Assembly (NCBI GenBank): GCA_045046885.1
Contig: JASFYX010000018.1
Coordinates: forward strand, 1 to 64,000
Length of the DNA: 64,000 nt
Direction of reading: 5' to 3'
Source of the DNA: CG1-02-35-72 sp045046885
Lineage (GTDB): Bacteria > Bacteroidota > Bacteroidia > Flavobacteriales > Flavobacteriaceae
How positions within the stretch are numbered: position 1 is the stretch's first letter; each line of letters opens with the position of its first letter. Positions 19,391 to 27,183 of this stretch are shown piece by piece. Made by a program: the position numbers and the translations under genes. The notes below the pieces were generated by a model. That model did not search any database, was not told the DNA's origin, and saw only the letters and a program-made list of their open reading frames with translations.

Positions 19391-20344
19391 TCAAGCTTTG
19401 TTAATCATTTTTAATCTTTCGTATCTCGTTTCAAGAATATTTAGATAGGCTTCTTTCATCTCATCAGACAAAAAGGATTTATTAATCCATTCAACAGCAT
19501 TTGGTTGGTGTTTTAATATCCGCTTAAAAACAGCTTGAATTTGCTTAGTTGTTAGCCCTAATACGTTGCCCAAGTACTCAAAATTTTCGCGATTAAGTTT
19601 TTTATTTTTCCCTTCGAGTGTAAGTGCCAATTCTTCGGTATCTTCAGGATTTACAATGGCAACATTAAGTAAATCGTAGGCAGGAGCCAATACCCATCCT
19701 GAAGGGCTTTCTATCATTGAAAAATTCTTGAGGTGCATATCATTATTGCCCGTTAAAAAACTAAAGAGAACTAATTCTAAATAAAATATCTTATCCAGTA
19801 GTGGGTTATCCGAATAATTGTGAATGGCTTTACCTATTTTCTCCATAGAACTTCTGTATTTATCAAAAGCCTCTGTTATTTGAAACATATCTAACATATG
19901 TATCTTTTTATGGGTTTCTGTGCGGTCAATTCTTTTAGTGATATACGATAACTCTCCCGATTTTAACCGTATCAAACTTGACGGCACGACCCGTATCCCG
20001 AATGCTTCGGCAATTCTCATGGTTACATGTTCATTTTCGGGCATTTCAATATATTGATTAGAAGGGGGTTTAAAAATATATTGTCCACCAAGAGCACCAA
20101 TTACGGTTAATCGTGTTTCTGTATTTTTTTGAGTCTCTTTAACTAAAGACATCGATAATTTGGGTTGTACACCCGGTACTGTAACACTGCGTTCTACAAT
20201 ATTTTTAGCCAAGGCGGTCATTTGGTTAAGCGTATAAGGAATTTGAGGAAATGTTGGCATGCCAAAGAATTCTACACAACACTTTTTGTGAAAATCTGTT
20301 TCTTTTTCAAGCGGTTCATAACAATATAAACACTTATGCTTCAT
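19391..20344 (-). CDS. HipT-type serine/threonine kinase toxin
   Basis: HipA-fold kinase, the presumed toxin of a three-gene hipBST module; known HipA/HipT toxins phosphorylate aminoacyl-tRNA synthetases. I chose the ATG at 20344 (MKHKCLYC), which overlaps the hipS stop by 11 bases; a longer frame exists to 20368. At 317 residues it lacks HipA N-subdomain 1. It starts with a Cys-rich knuckle (CLYC...HKKCC), has the loop VPGVQPKLSM near 56-65, a catalytic-loop GNNDMHLKNFS with Asp near 202 and Asn near 207, and the metal-binding AYDLLN near 227. Confidence 0.82.
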   Translation of the reverse strand: MKHKCLYCYEPLEKETDFHKKCCVEFFGMPTFPQIPYTLNQMTALAKNIVERSVTVPGVQPKLSMSLVKETQKNTETRLTVIGALGGQYIFKPPSNQYIEMPENEHVTMRIAEAFGIRVVPSSLIRLKSGELSYITKRIDRTETHKKIHMLDMFQITEAFDKYRSSMEKIGKAIHNYSDNPLLDKIFYLELVLFSFLTGNNDMHLKNFSMIESPSGWVLAPAYDLLNVAIVNPEDTEELALTLEGKNKKLNRENFEYLGNVLGLTTKQIQAVFKRILKHQPNAVEWINKSFLSDEMKEAYLNILETRYERLKMINKA

Positions 20345-20669
20345 CTTTTTCAGGTATTGGTATGACACTTACTGCGCCAATGCAATTTTGGCAACATGCC
20401 AGCAATAAACCCATGCGATCATTTTTATTTATTTTCCAATTTTTTGAAGCGATATCCAGCAACCATCCCTCGGGAATTAAACCTTCAAAAAAGGGGAACA
20501 ATCGTTTATCGGTATAAGGTTTATCAGATACAGGCATGGTGAACGTGATAAACTTTGTTGGATAATCTTTTACATACTGTTTGTCGTACTGAAAGATAAA
20601 CTCACCATCGTTTGTTTCGGTAATAATCCCTGCTAATTTATCTTTATAAGTTACTTTTCCTTGTCTCAT
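20334..20669 (-). CDS. HipS-like protein (HipA N-subdomain 1 as a separate gene)
   Basis: The 111 residues correspond to the N-terminal subdomain of HipA, with hallmark FTMPVSDKPY near 43-52, LFPFFEGLIPEGW near 57-69 and NDRMGLLLACCQNCIGAVSVIP at the end. In the E. coli HipBST system this small protein is the antitoxin. The start overlaps the hipB stop by 4 bases (ATGA) and its end overlaps hipT, indicating translational coupling. The separation from HipT is real, since two clean overlapping frames are seen rather than a frameshifted single gene. Confidence 0.8.
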   Translation of the reverse strand: MRQGKVTYKDKLAGIITETNDGEFIFQYDKQYVKDYPTKFITFTMPVSDKPYTDKRLFPFFEGLIPEGWLLDIASKNWKINKNDRMGLLLACCQNCIGAVSVIPIPEKDEA

Positions 20670-20875
20670 CCGCCTAGTTCTTTACTGTTTACAGGTGCTA
20701 ATGTATGACCAAACATGCGCAATACAAGATTAACTTTATCCATATTTAGGTTTGTTTTACCCTGCTCAATTTTACGGATGACGGTTAATGCCACACCGGC
20801 ACGTTCTGCGAATTCTTCTTGAGTTAAATTCACTTCTTTTCTACGTTCTTTTACAAATTTCTCTAAGGGTTTCAT
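20666..20875 (-). CDS. HipB-like XRE-family DNA-binding protein
   Basis: A 69-residue helix-turn-helix protein (LTQEEFAERAGVALTVIRKIEQGKTN, helix-turn-helix near 18-43). First gene of the hip operon. By analogy with HipB it should autorepress. Operator O1 overlaps its start codon, and two more operators lie at exact 40-base steps upstream. Confidence 0.85.
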   Translation of the reverse strand: MKPLEKFVKERRKEVNLTQEEFAERAGVALTVIRKIEQGKTNLNMDKVNLVLRMFGHTLAPVNSKELGG

Positions 20876-20895
20876 TATATGTGTTTAAATATAAT
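20874..20895. promoter_or_regulatory. hip operator O1
   Basis: ATTATAT-N8-ATATAAT, a perfect inverted repeat with the same N8 spacing as the E. coli HipB operator TATCC-N8-GGATA. It overlaps the hipB start codon, so binding would block transcription. Confidence 0.7.
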
Positions 20896-20901
20896 ATGAT
20901 G

Positions 20902-20909
20902 CAAATATA
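20902..20909 (-). promoter_or_regulatory. hip promoter -7 box
   Basis: TATATTTG on the minus strand fits the Bacteroidota TAnnTTTG box. It lies between operators O1 and O2, 27 bases before the hipB start codon. No good -33 TTTG was found at 19-21 bases. Confidence 0.55.
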
Positions 20910-20913
20910 GTGA

Positions 20914-20935
20914 ATTATATGTATTTAGATATAAT
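20914..20935. promoter_or_regulatory. hip operator O2
   Basis: ATTATAT-N8-ATATAAT, with arms identical to O1 and starting exactly 40 bases further upstream. It would cover the -33 region of the hip promoter. Confidence 0.7.
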
Positions 20936-20953
20936 TTAATTAAAAATGTAATT

Positions 20954-20975
20954 TTTATATGCTTAAAAATATAAA
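20954..20975. promoter_or_regulatory. hip operator O3
   Basis: TTTATAT-N8-ATATAAA, a slightly different but perfect inverted repeat, again exactly 40 bases from O2. Its right end abuts the pseudogene remnant at 20973. Confidence 0.65.
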
Positions 20976-21053
20976 ATTAGAAAGTATTTTGGTTTTAGGC
21001 AACTAGAAAAACTATCTAGTCTTTCTGTTTTTTTGGAATTTGAGGTGTTTTGA
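20973..21053 (+). pseudogene. C-terminal remnant of a paralog of the 6576-7115 gene
   Basis: An open frame with no start codon that ends in LSVFLEFEVF and a TGA at 21051. Its last 24 codons align without gaps to the C-terminus of the protein at 6576-7115, with 16 identical residues including RK..GF, K.SS.SVF and LEFEVF. Similarity stops at about 20976, where the hip operator region begins. The rest of this gene has been lost or replaced, probably when the hip/Abi patch was acquired. Confidence 0.7.
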
Positions 21054-21091
21054 TTTGATTTATTTTTAATGATTCCCTTTTTCAACAAAAA

Positions 21092-21928
21092 TTATGACAT
21101 CTTCCCTTTTAGTAAATTTATGAAAGAAGAACACGTAGCTAACATAAATTTAGCTTCAAAAAAATCAATTTCCCTACTACCTTCCATCAAAGAATGTCTT
21201 ATACCTGCATCATCACTTGTATAACCATATAATGATGTAAATGCTTTTTTTAGCGCTGGATGAATATCCCCATTTGACTCAAGAACTTTTAATGTTTTAC
21301 CCAATGTAGCTTTATCGTCATTAGTAAATATTTTACAAATAGATTCAACAGCAGAAATAGATTCTTTAACTGAATTTCTATAATCGGGATTTTCTCTATC
21401 TGACAAATACTTTAACGATGTGTTTAAATGAATTGAAACAGATTTGAACTCATTATTTTCTTCTGAAGCTTGTTCAATTTCACTTATTTCTTCATTTGAA
21501 CTTATTGGTGCTATTTGACCATTAATAAATCGATAAGCTGCTTTTTCTCTCTCAAATATTTTATTAAACATTTCTATACATTGAGCACCAAAATATCTGG
21601 AAGAAAATTCAAAAAAGTCATAAATCTCAAACCAATTCGTACTATCAGAATATAGATATGAGTGTATTTCTTCTTTTAATCTAAAAATATTCACAGATTT
21701 GTCTAGATTAATTGGAGATTTATCTGTTGGCCATTTAAAGTAGTTTAACCAAAGTGAATAAGTATAATTATATTTTTCATAAACACCGTGATAATTTTTA
21801 TGTTCCAACTTTAATAAAAATAAATCAAGAAAAATCGACCACATTGAGTTAAGTAAATTAATGTCTATACTTTCAAATTGCAAATTTTTTCTTACTGTTT
21901 TATATCCAAGTCTTTCTGAAAATTTCAT
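21092..21928 (-). CDS. AbiJ-like protein (AbiJ_NTD4 plus HEPN-type C-terminus)
   Basis: A 278-residue soluble protein. The start MKFSERLGYKTVRKNLQFESID, with a following Trp-rich segment, resembles the AbiJ N-terminal domain 4 family. The C-terminal third (about 165-278) looks like a HEPN domain: NSVKESISAVESICK, then DDAGIRHSLMEG, with the R-H pair typical of HEPN RNases in abortive-infection proteins. An anti-phage role is inferred, not shown. It lies next to hipBST, forming a small defence/stress patch. Very AT-rich, with no membrane segment. Confidence 0.6.
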   Translation of the reverse strand: MKFSERLGYKTVRKNLQFESIDINLLNSMWSIFLDLFLLKLEHKNYHGVYEKYNYTYSLWLNYFKWPTDKSPINLDKSVNIFRLKEEIHSYLYSDSTNWFEIYDFFEFSSRYFGAQCIEMFNKIFEREKAAYRFINGQIAPISSNEEISEIEQASEENNEFKSVSIHLNTSLKYLSDRENPDYRNSVKESISAVESICKIFTNDDKATLGKTLKVLESNGDIHPALKKAFTSLYGYTSDDAGIRHSLMEGSREIDFFEAKFMLATCSSFINLLKGKMS

Positions 21929-21959
21929 TTTATAATATTATTAAAAAATTAAATATTTT

Positions 21960-23306
21960 TCACTCTTTTATCCCTGCCAAAATCCCTTTTAAAAAGGCAT
22001 TAAAATCAAAATCGGGATATTCGGTTAAACCTGTTCTAACCACTACCAAATTTTTTGAAGGAATCATAAAAACCATTTGGCCTTGAAAGCCATTGCAGCT
22101 AAACATATCTTTGGGTACATCGGGGTAAATACCACCAGCATTAAGCCAAAAGTGTGCGCCGTAACGACCCTTAGACGTATTGGTCGGTGTTTTTATATAA
22201 TTTACCCAAGTGGTATCTACAATTTGTGTACCGTCCCAATTGCCATAGTGTAAATTAAGGGTACCGAATTTAGCCCAATCGCGGGTGGTAGCCCAACCGT
22301 ACGAAGAGCCCACATAATTGCCTGCCAAATCGGTTTCTACCAAAGCACTGTGCATACCTATTTTATCGAGTAAAGCCGTGTACCAAAAATCGAGATAGTC
22401 TTGGTGTGTTTTAAACTGTGTACGCAACCAGCCCGAAAGTAAATTTGTAGTGCCCGACGAGTAATTCCAATGGGTATCGGGTTTGTATTGGGCGGGTTTT
22501 TGACGTTGGCGTTTGCTCATATCTTTATCTAAAAACAACATACGGGTTACGCCCGAGAGTTTGCTGTAATTTTCGTCCCATTCCAAACCGCTATTCATGT
22601 GCAATAAATCGCTTAAAGTGATATTAGCACGTTTATCATTTTCCCAATCTGAAAACAAATGCGATTGACTCACTTTTAATTTGCCTTGCTTTTGCAGGAT
22701 GCCGTAGATGGTAGCCGTTATACTCTTGGTCATAGACCAACCCAACATTGGGGTATTACGATTAAAGCCATCTGCGTATTTTTCGGCAATAACATGATCT
22801 TTGTACAAGACCAAAACCGAGCGTGTTTTTTTAAGATTTTCGCCAGGTTTATCAAAAGCATCAGTCACCGCGTTTTTTACAAGTTCATAATTAACTTCAG
22901 CTAAAACAGTGTCTTTTTGAGGTAAATCGCCATAGGGATAAACTTTGTTTATCATGGTGAAATCACGTTTCGGAATTTCGTATTTTAAAGTGTCTTTTAC
23001 CCCGTCTATCATTAAAACAGCCCCAAGACCTTCTCTAAAAATCGCTGTGCGTTTTTTTAAACCAAAAGCCGTTGACGCAACCGATTTATCATCTGTGTTA
23101 ACTACGTTTTTGGCCAGGTCAATAGACGGAATATCATTATCGCCTTGCTCAATAGAGGCTTGTGTACGATGTGCTAAAAACACGCCCGAAGCCACACTTT
23201 TTGAGGAATAACCTGTAATAATATCGAGTTTTTTATAGGTTGTAAAACCAAAATAAACGAGGGTAGCAACAATAAGGACAAGGACTAATTTGAGAATTTT
23301 TTTCAT
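21960..23306 (-). CDS. Serine hydrolase of the beta-lactamase (class C-like) family
   Basis: A 448-residue envelope protein with an N-terminal membrane anchor/signal (about 5-24). Hallmarks are S-x-x-K in GWSMTKSIT near 193-197, Y-x-S in HWNYSSGTTN near 283, and late GQM/NLVVVRTG strands. These proteins include esterases, peptidases and amidases of the CubicO type; the substrate cannot be told from sequence. It is divergent from the tetR-led efflux operon, sharing the 101-base intergenic region. Confidence 0.82.
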   Translation of the reverse strand: MKKILKLVLVLIVATLVYFGFTTYKKLDIITGYSSKSVASGVFLAHRTQASIEQGDNDIPSIDLAKNVVNTDDKSVASTAFGLKKRTAIFREGLGAVLMIDGVKDTLKYEIPKRDFTMINKVYPYGDLPQKDTVLAEVNYELVKNAVTDAFDKPGENLKKTRSVLVLYKDHVIAEKYADGFNRNTPMLGWSMTKSITATIYGILQKQGKLKVSQSHLFSDWENDKRANITLSDLLHMNSGLEWDENYSKLSGVTRMLFLDKDMSKRQRQKPAQYKPDTHWNYSSGTTNLLSGWLRTQFKTHQDYLDFWYTALLDKIGMHSALVETDLAGNYVGSSYGWATTRDWAKFGTLNLHYGNWDGTQIVDTTWVNYIKTPTNTSKGRYGAHFWLNAGGIYPDVPKDMFSCNGFQGQMVFMIPSKNLVVVRTGLTEYPDFDFNAFLKGILAGIKE

Positions 23307-23375
23307 AGCTAAGAAGATTTTAAGCGTAACAAATGTAGCAATTATTTTGCTATTTATAAAAAAGGTTTTACTTTT

Positions 23376-23405
23376 GTTAACTATTTGGTTAAACCATTTG
23401 GTAAA
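23376..23405. promoter_or_regulatory. Candidate TetR-family operator
   Basis: Immediately before the tetR start lie the inverted repeat TTAAC-N6-GTTAA (23377-23392) and the overlapping ACCA-TT-TGGT (23393-23402). Together these form a direct repeat of AACyATTTGGT spaced by 13 bases. The position suits autoregulation of the efflux operon. Confidence 0.55.
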
Positions 23406-23407
23406 TT

Positions 23408-24004
23408 ATGGAAAACAACGAACAAAAAATCTTAGAAGCTGCAAAAACTGTCTTTCAACGCAAAGGTATGACAGGGGCACGTATGCAAGAAATTGCCGAC
23501 GAGGCGGGTATTAACAAAGCCCTACTTCATTATTATTACCGCAGTAAACAAATGCTTTTCGAAGCGGTGTTTTTTAAAGCTTTTAGTTTAATAGCACCAA
23601 AATTAGGAGCTGTTTTAAACTCGGAAATTGCCCTTTTCGATAAAATTAAACACTTTACAAAGGGCTATATAAGCTTTGCTATGACCCATCCATATGCCCC
23701 TAAATTTATTATACAAGAACTCAATCAGAATCCTGATTTTGCTGAAAAACTAATACAGCACAACAGTTTTCCAAATATTGATATTTTCAAAAATCAAATA
23801 GAAACGGCCGTTAAAAACGGTAAAATCAGAGCCATAAGCCCTGAACAATTGTTTATAAATATTATGGCCTTAACTGTGTTTCCATTTATTGGCGCACCTC
23901 TTTTAAAAGGCTTTACTAAATTAAATGAAGCCAATTACAAAGTCTTAATTGAAGAGCGCAAAACAATGGTAGCCGATTTTATTATAAATGCTATAAAAAA
24001 ATGA
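23408..24004 (+). CDS. TetR-family transcriptional regulator
   Basis: Likely local repressor of the export operon that it heads. Its 198 residues have a TetR helix-turn-helix in the first 50 (ILEAAKTVFQRKGMTGARMQEIADEAGINKALLHYYYRSK), then an all-helical ligand domain. Its TGA overlaps the tolC start by 4 bases, so the repressor is co-transcribed with its targets. The inducer is unknown. Confidence 0.9.
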   Translation: MENNEQKILEAAKTVFQRKGMTGARMQEIADEAGINKALLHYYYRSKQMLFEAVFFKAFSLIAPKLGAVLNSEIALFDKIKHFTKGYISFAMTHPYAPKFIIQELNQNPDFAEKLIQHNSFPNIDIFKNQIETAVKNGKIRAISPEQLFINIMALTVFPFIGAPLLKGFTKLNEANYKVLIEERKTMVADFIINAIKK

Positions 24005-25278
24005 AAAAAATGAAATTCTTTACAATTCTTTTAATTCTTATCGGAGGAATAGCCAACGGTCAAGAAAAACTGAGTTTAGACCAATGCTATGGTTTATTGG
24101 ATAAAAATTATCCCTTAACACAGCAAAAAAATCTATTGACGCAACAAAACACGCTTGACGTGTCTGTTATTAACAAAGGTAAATTGCCCCAATTAGACCT
24201 TTCGGTTAAAGCTTCTTATCAATCTGATGTAACAGCGGTACCCGTTGACATTCCAGGTGTAGTTATTCCGAGTCCCAACAAAGATCAATACAGGGCTACC
24301 GTTACAGCCAATCAGTTATTGTACAACGGCGGTTTAATAGACGCGCAAACCCAAGCCAAAAACTTAGAAACAAAAGTTAAAAAAAGCAGCGTTGATGTGG
24401 CGCTTTACCAATTGCGACAACGCATCAATGCACTGTTTTTTTCCAGTTTAATTATAGACGAAAAAAGACAAATCTTAACGGATAAAAAAACACAGATTAA
24501 AGCAAAATTAAACGACTTGAACAATGCTGTTAAATACGGTACAGCCTTGGCTTCGTCAAAAGCAATTCTAGATGCCGAAATTTTAACTATCAACCAACAA
24601 GTTTTTGAAATTGACGCCACTAAAAAGGCTTTGCTTAAAAGTCTTTCAAAACTTATTGGCACACCTGTCAATCCCAATGTTAAATTACAAAAACCTCTTG
24701 TTTTATGGCAACCTAAGGCTTCTTTAAAAAGACCCGAACTGCACTATTTTGATCTTCAAAAAAAGCAAATAGACCAACAGAGCAACATCTTGAGTAAAAG
24801 CAACAAACCCAAAATTATGGCTTTTGCACAAGGCGGTTACGGCAATCCGGGGTTAAATTTATTCGACAAGAATTTTGCGGGTTACTATATGGTAGGCTTG
24901 CAATTAAACTGGCGTATATTCGATTGGCAAAAAACCAAAAAGCAACGTCAGTCTTTAAAAATAAATCAAGATATTATAGACAATCAAAAAGAAGTTTTTA
25001 AATTAAATACAAAACTTGAGAATTTGAACCAAACAGCCGAAATAGACGCGTTTAAAGAACTTGTTAAAACCGATAAGGCCATTATTCCACTACGTGAACA
25101 AGTTTTAAAAACAGCCGAAGCGCAACTTAAAAACGGCTTGATTACGACTTCTGACTACTTGACAGAACTAACCCATTTATACACCTCTAAAACCAATTTA
25201 AAAACCCATACCTTACAACTTGAATGGGCAAAAATTAATTATTTAACAACAACTGGAAATTATGAAACATCTCATTAA
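24001..25278 (+). CDS. TolC-family outer membrane efflux protein
   Basis: Outer-membrane channel of the export system. It has 425 residues with a signal peptide ending near ANGQ, then long helical stretches and TolC-type repeats: LSLDQCYGLLDKNYPL near 25, LNWRIFDWQKTKKQ near 300, and a C-terminal ALKNGLITTSDYLTEL-like segment near 380. It overlaps tetR by 4 bases and the next gene (HlyD) by 17, indicating a tight operon. Confidence 0.9.
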   Translation: MKKMKFFTILLILIGGIANGQEKLSLDQCYGLLDKNYPLTQQKNLLTQQNTLDVSVINKGKLPQLDLSVKASYQSDVTAVPVDIPGVVIPSPNKDQYRATVTANQLLYNGGLIDAQTQAKNLETKVKKSSVDVALYQLRQRINALFFSSLIIDEKRQILTDKKTQIKAKLNDLNNAVKYGTALASSKAILDAEILTINQQVFEIDATKKALLKSLSKLIGTPVNPNVKLQKPLVLWQPKASLKRPELHYFDLQKKQIDQQSNILSKSNKPKIMAFAQGGYGNPGLNLFDKNFAGYYMVGLQLNWRIFDWQKTKKQRQSLKINQDIIDNQKEVFKLNTKLENLNQTAEIDAFKELVKTDKAIIPLREQVLKTAEAQLKNGLITTSDYLTELTHLYTSKTNLKTHTLQLEWAKINYLTTTGNYETSH

Positions 25279-26158
25279 AATAGCAGCTTATAGCACGGCC
25301 CTTTTTATATTTTGGTCTTGCGACAACACCACTAAAGCCGACGCTTACGGCAACTTTGAAGCCACAGAAATTACCGTATCGGCGCAAGCCAACGGCCAAC
25401 TCATGACCTTTACTGTTGACGAAGGTAAGCTCATAAAAAAAGGGACAACAGTAGGTATTGTAGATACGCTTCCGCTGTATTTAAACAAACAACAATTATT
25501 GGCAAACAAGCAAATAATATTTGCTAAATCTAAAGGTGTTTTATCGCAAATAGCCGTATTAAAAGCACAGTTAACAACAGCCAACAGTAATTTACAACGT
25601 ATTCAAAATTTATTTAAAGCCAAATCGGCTACTAAAAAACAATTAGACGATGCCTTAGGAAAAGTAAGTGTTTTAAAACAACAAATTAAAAGTATCGAAA
25701 CACAAAATACCGCCGTGGTAAACGAGGCTAAAAGTGTGGTGGCACAACTCAAACAGGTTGAAGATAAAATAACAAAAAGTTATATTAAAAACCCATCAAA
25801 CGGTACCGTTTTGGTAAAATATGCCGAACCCGGAGAGATAACAGCTTTTGGTAAACCCTTGTATAAAATAGCCGATTTAGGCACTATGGAACTACGCGTT
25901 TATGTAAGCGAGCCCCAATTGGCACATCTTAAAATCGGGCAAAAAGTTACCGTTAAAATAGATGCTGGTAAAGCGATGAAAAACTACAAAGGTATTGTTA
26001 CTTGGGTGGCTTCTGAGGCCGAGTTTACCCCTAAAATTATTCAGACCAAAGAAGAACGCGTCAATTTGGTTTACGCCGTTAAAATAGACGTTAAAAATGA
26101 CGGCTCTCTAAAAATTGGTATGCCCGCCGAAATGTGGCTTAACACAACTAAAAAATAA
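25262..26158 (+). CDS. HlyD-family membrane-fusion protein
   Basis: Periplasmic adaptor of 298 residues linking the ABC-2 permeases downstream to TolC. It has an N-terminal hydrophobic stretch with a possible lipobox (FWSCDN), a split lipoyl domain (VSAQANGQLMTFTVDEGKLIKKG and later NPSNGTVLVKYAEPGEI), a coiled coil between about 75 and 165, and a beta-barrel domain. Size and context match YhiI/YbhG-type adaptors that work with twin ATPase/permease ABC exporters. Confidence 0.88.
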   Translation: MKHLIKIAAYSTALFIFWSCDNTTKADAYGNFEATEITVSAQANGQLMTFTVDEGKLIKKGTTVGIVDTLPLYLNKQQLLANKQIIFAKSKGVLSQIAVLKAQLTTANSNLQRIQNLFKAKSATKKQLDDALGKVSVLKQQIKSIETQNTAVVNEAKSVVAQLKQVEDKITKSYIKNPSNGTVLVKYAEPGEITAFGKPLYKIADLGTMELRVYVSEPQLAHLKIGQKVTVKIDAGKAMKNYKGIVTWVASEAEFTPKIIQTKEERVNLVYAVKIDVKNDGSLKIGMPAEMWLNTTKK

Positions 26159-26165
26159 ATAGCAC

Positions 26166-26618
26166 ATGAAAAATATCTTAAAAATAACACTTGTATTTAG
26201 TCTTACAGTACTCATAGTATCTTGTGGTAATCCGCAAAAAAAGGAAAAACATTCTGAAACCGAAGAAGTCCACACCCATGAAAAAGGAACTCCTGTACAA
26301 CTTTATGACGGCAATTTGTGGATTGCAAATCCCGAAACTACCACTGGCATCAAAAACATGAGGGCGCTGATGCAGAATTTTTCAGACACCGAATCGGTTG
26401 CTGCATACGCCACGTTAAAAGACAGTTTAGAAATGCAGTTTAAATCTATCCTAATCAAATGTACTATGACAGGTGAAGCCCATACCCAATTACACAACTA
26501 TTTGGTTCCTATGAAAACGGTATTCGAAGGTTTAGAATCGTCAGACCTAAACACTTGTAAGAAGAGTTTTAACATTTTGAATAAGCACTTAACACAGTAT
26601 AAAAAATATTTTAAATAG
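26166..26618 (+). CDS. Small lipoprotein of unknown function
   Basis: 150 residues with a lipoprotein signal (LIVSCGNP, lipid Cys near 20), a charged, His-containing linker (EEVHTHEKG) and a helical domain with two Cys (KCTMTGEAH and NTCKKS). I do not recognise a family. It lies 8 bases after the adaptor and 41 before a cytochrome c gene. The Met/His/Cys content and partner suggest, but do not show, metal or heme handling in the periplasm. Confidence 0.65.
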   Translation: MKNILKITLVFSLTVLIVSCGNPQKKEKHSETEEVHTHEKGTPVQLYDGNLWIANPETTTGIKNMRALMQNFSDTESVAAYATLKDSLEMQFKSILIKCTMTGEAHTQLHNYLVPMKTVFEGLESSDLNTCKKSFNILNKHLTQYKKYFK

Positions 26619-26659
26619 CACCTAAAAAACAATTGAATTAACCTTTTAAAAAATTTAAC

Positions 26660-27154
26660 ATGAAAAAGTATAAAAAATTATCATTCATCGCTTTGGCTCT
26701 TGGTTTAATCCTTATTGGATGTGATAACCCAAAACAGAAAAAGACTCAAAAAAAACAACAAATAGTTCAATCGGGCGAAGGCTATACATTACTTAAAACC
26801 AATTGTTACGCCTGCCATAATCCCAACACAGAATCCCACGATGCCATTATTGCGCCACCTATGATTGCCGTTAAAAAAAGGTACAGTATGCAACATCAAA
26901 CCAAAGAAGCTTTTGTAAAGGCCGTTGTGGCTTGGGCTAGCAATCCTACAGCAGAAAATGCCTTGATGAAAGGCGCTGTAACGCGCTTTAAAGTGATGCC
27001 AAAACAACCTTTTAAAACTGACGATCTCGAAAAAATTGCCGCCTATATTTACGATAATGATATCGAAGTTCCTTCTTGGTTTGCCGCTCACGAAAAACAA
27101 ATGCACGGCAAAGGTGGTAAGGGTATGATGCAAATGAATCACAATATAAAATAA
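26660..27154 (+). CDS. Monoheme cytochrome c lipoprotein
   Basis: 164 residues with a lipobox (LILIGCDN, Cys 21) and one heme-binding motif CYACH (CxxCH at 49-53). A candidate axial Met lies in KVMPKQPF, followed by the usual C-terminal helix LEKIAAYIYDND. The tail is rich in Met, His, Gly and Lys (MHGKGGKGMMQMNHN). It is an electron-transfer or redox-sensing protein anchored in the envelope. Its place inside an efflux operon is unusual. Confidence 0.85.
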   Translation: MKKYKKLSFIALALGLILIGCDNPKQKKTQKKQQIVQSGEGYTLLKTNCYACHNPNTESHDAIIAPPMIAVKKRYSMQHQTKEAFVKAVVAWASNPTAENALMKGAVTRFKVMPKQPFKTDDLEKIAAYIYDNDIEVPSWFAAHEKQMHGKGGKGMMQMNHNIK

Positions 27155-27183
27155 TAGAAAGTTTTTGTATAAAAACGACTTCG

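Noticed and set aside
19391..20669. hipA broken by a frameshift
   Set aside because: The two frames overlap with a proper stop and ATG, each has a complete domain, and the split occurs at the natural boundary seen in HipS/HipT.
19215..21928. Integrated element with att sites or transposase
   Set aside because: No integrase or transposase gene and no flanking direct repeats were found; the PR4 repeat at one side also occurs elsewhere.
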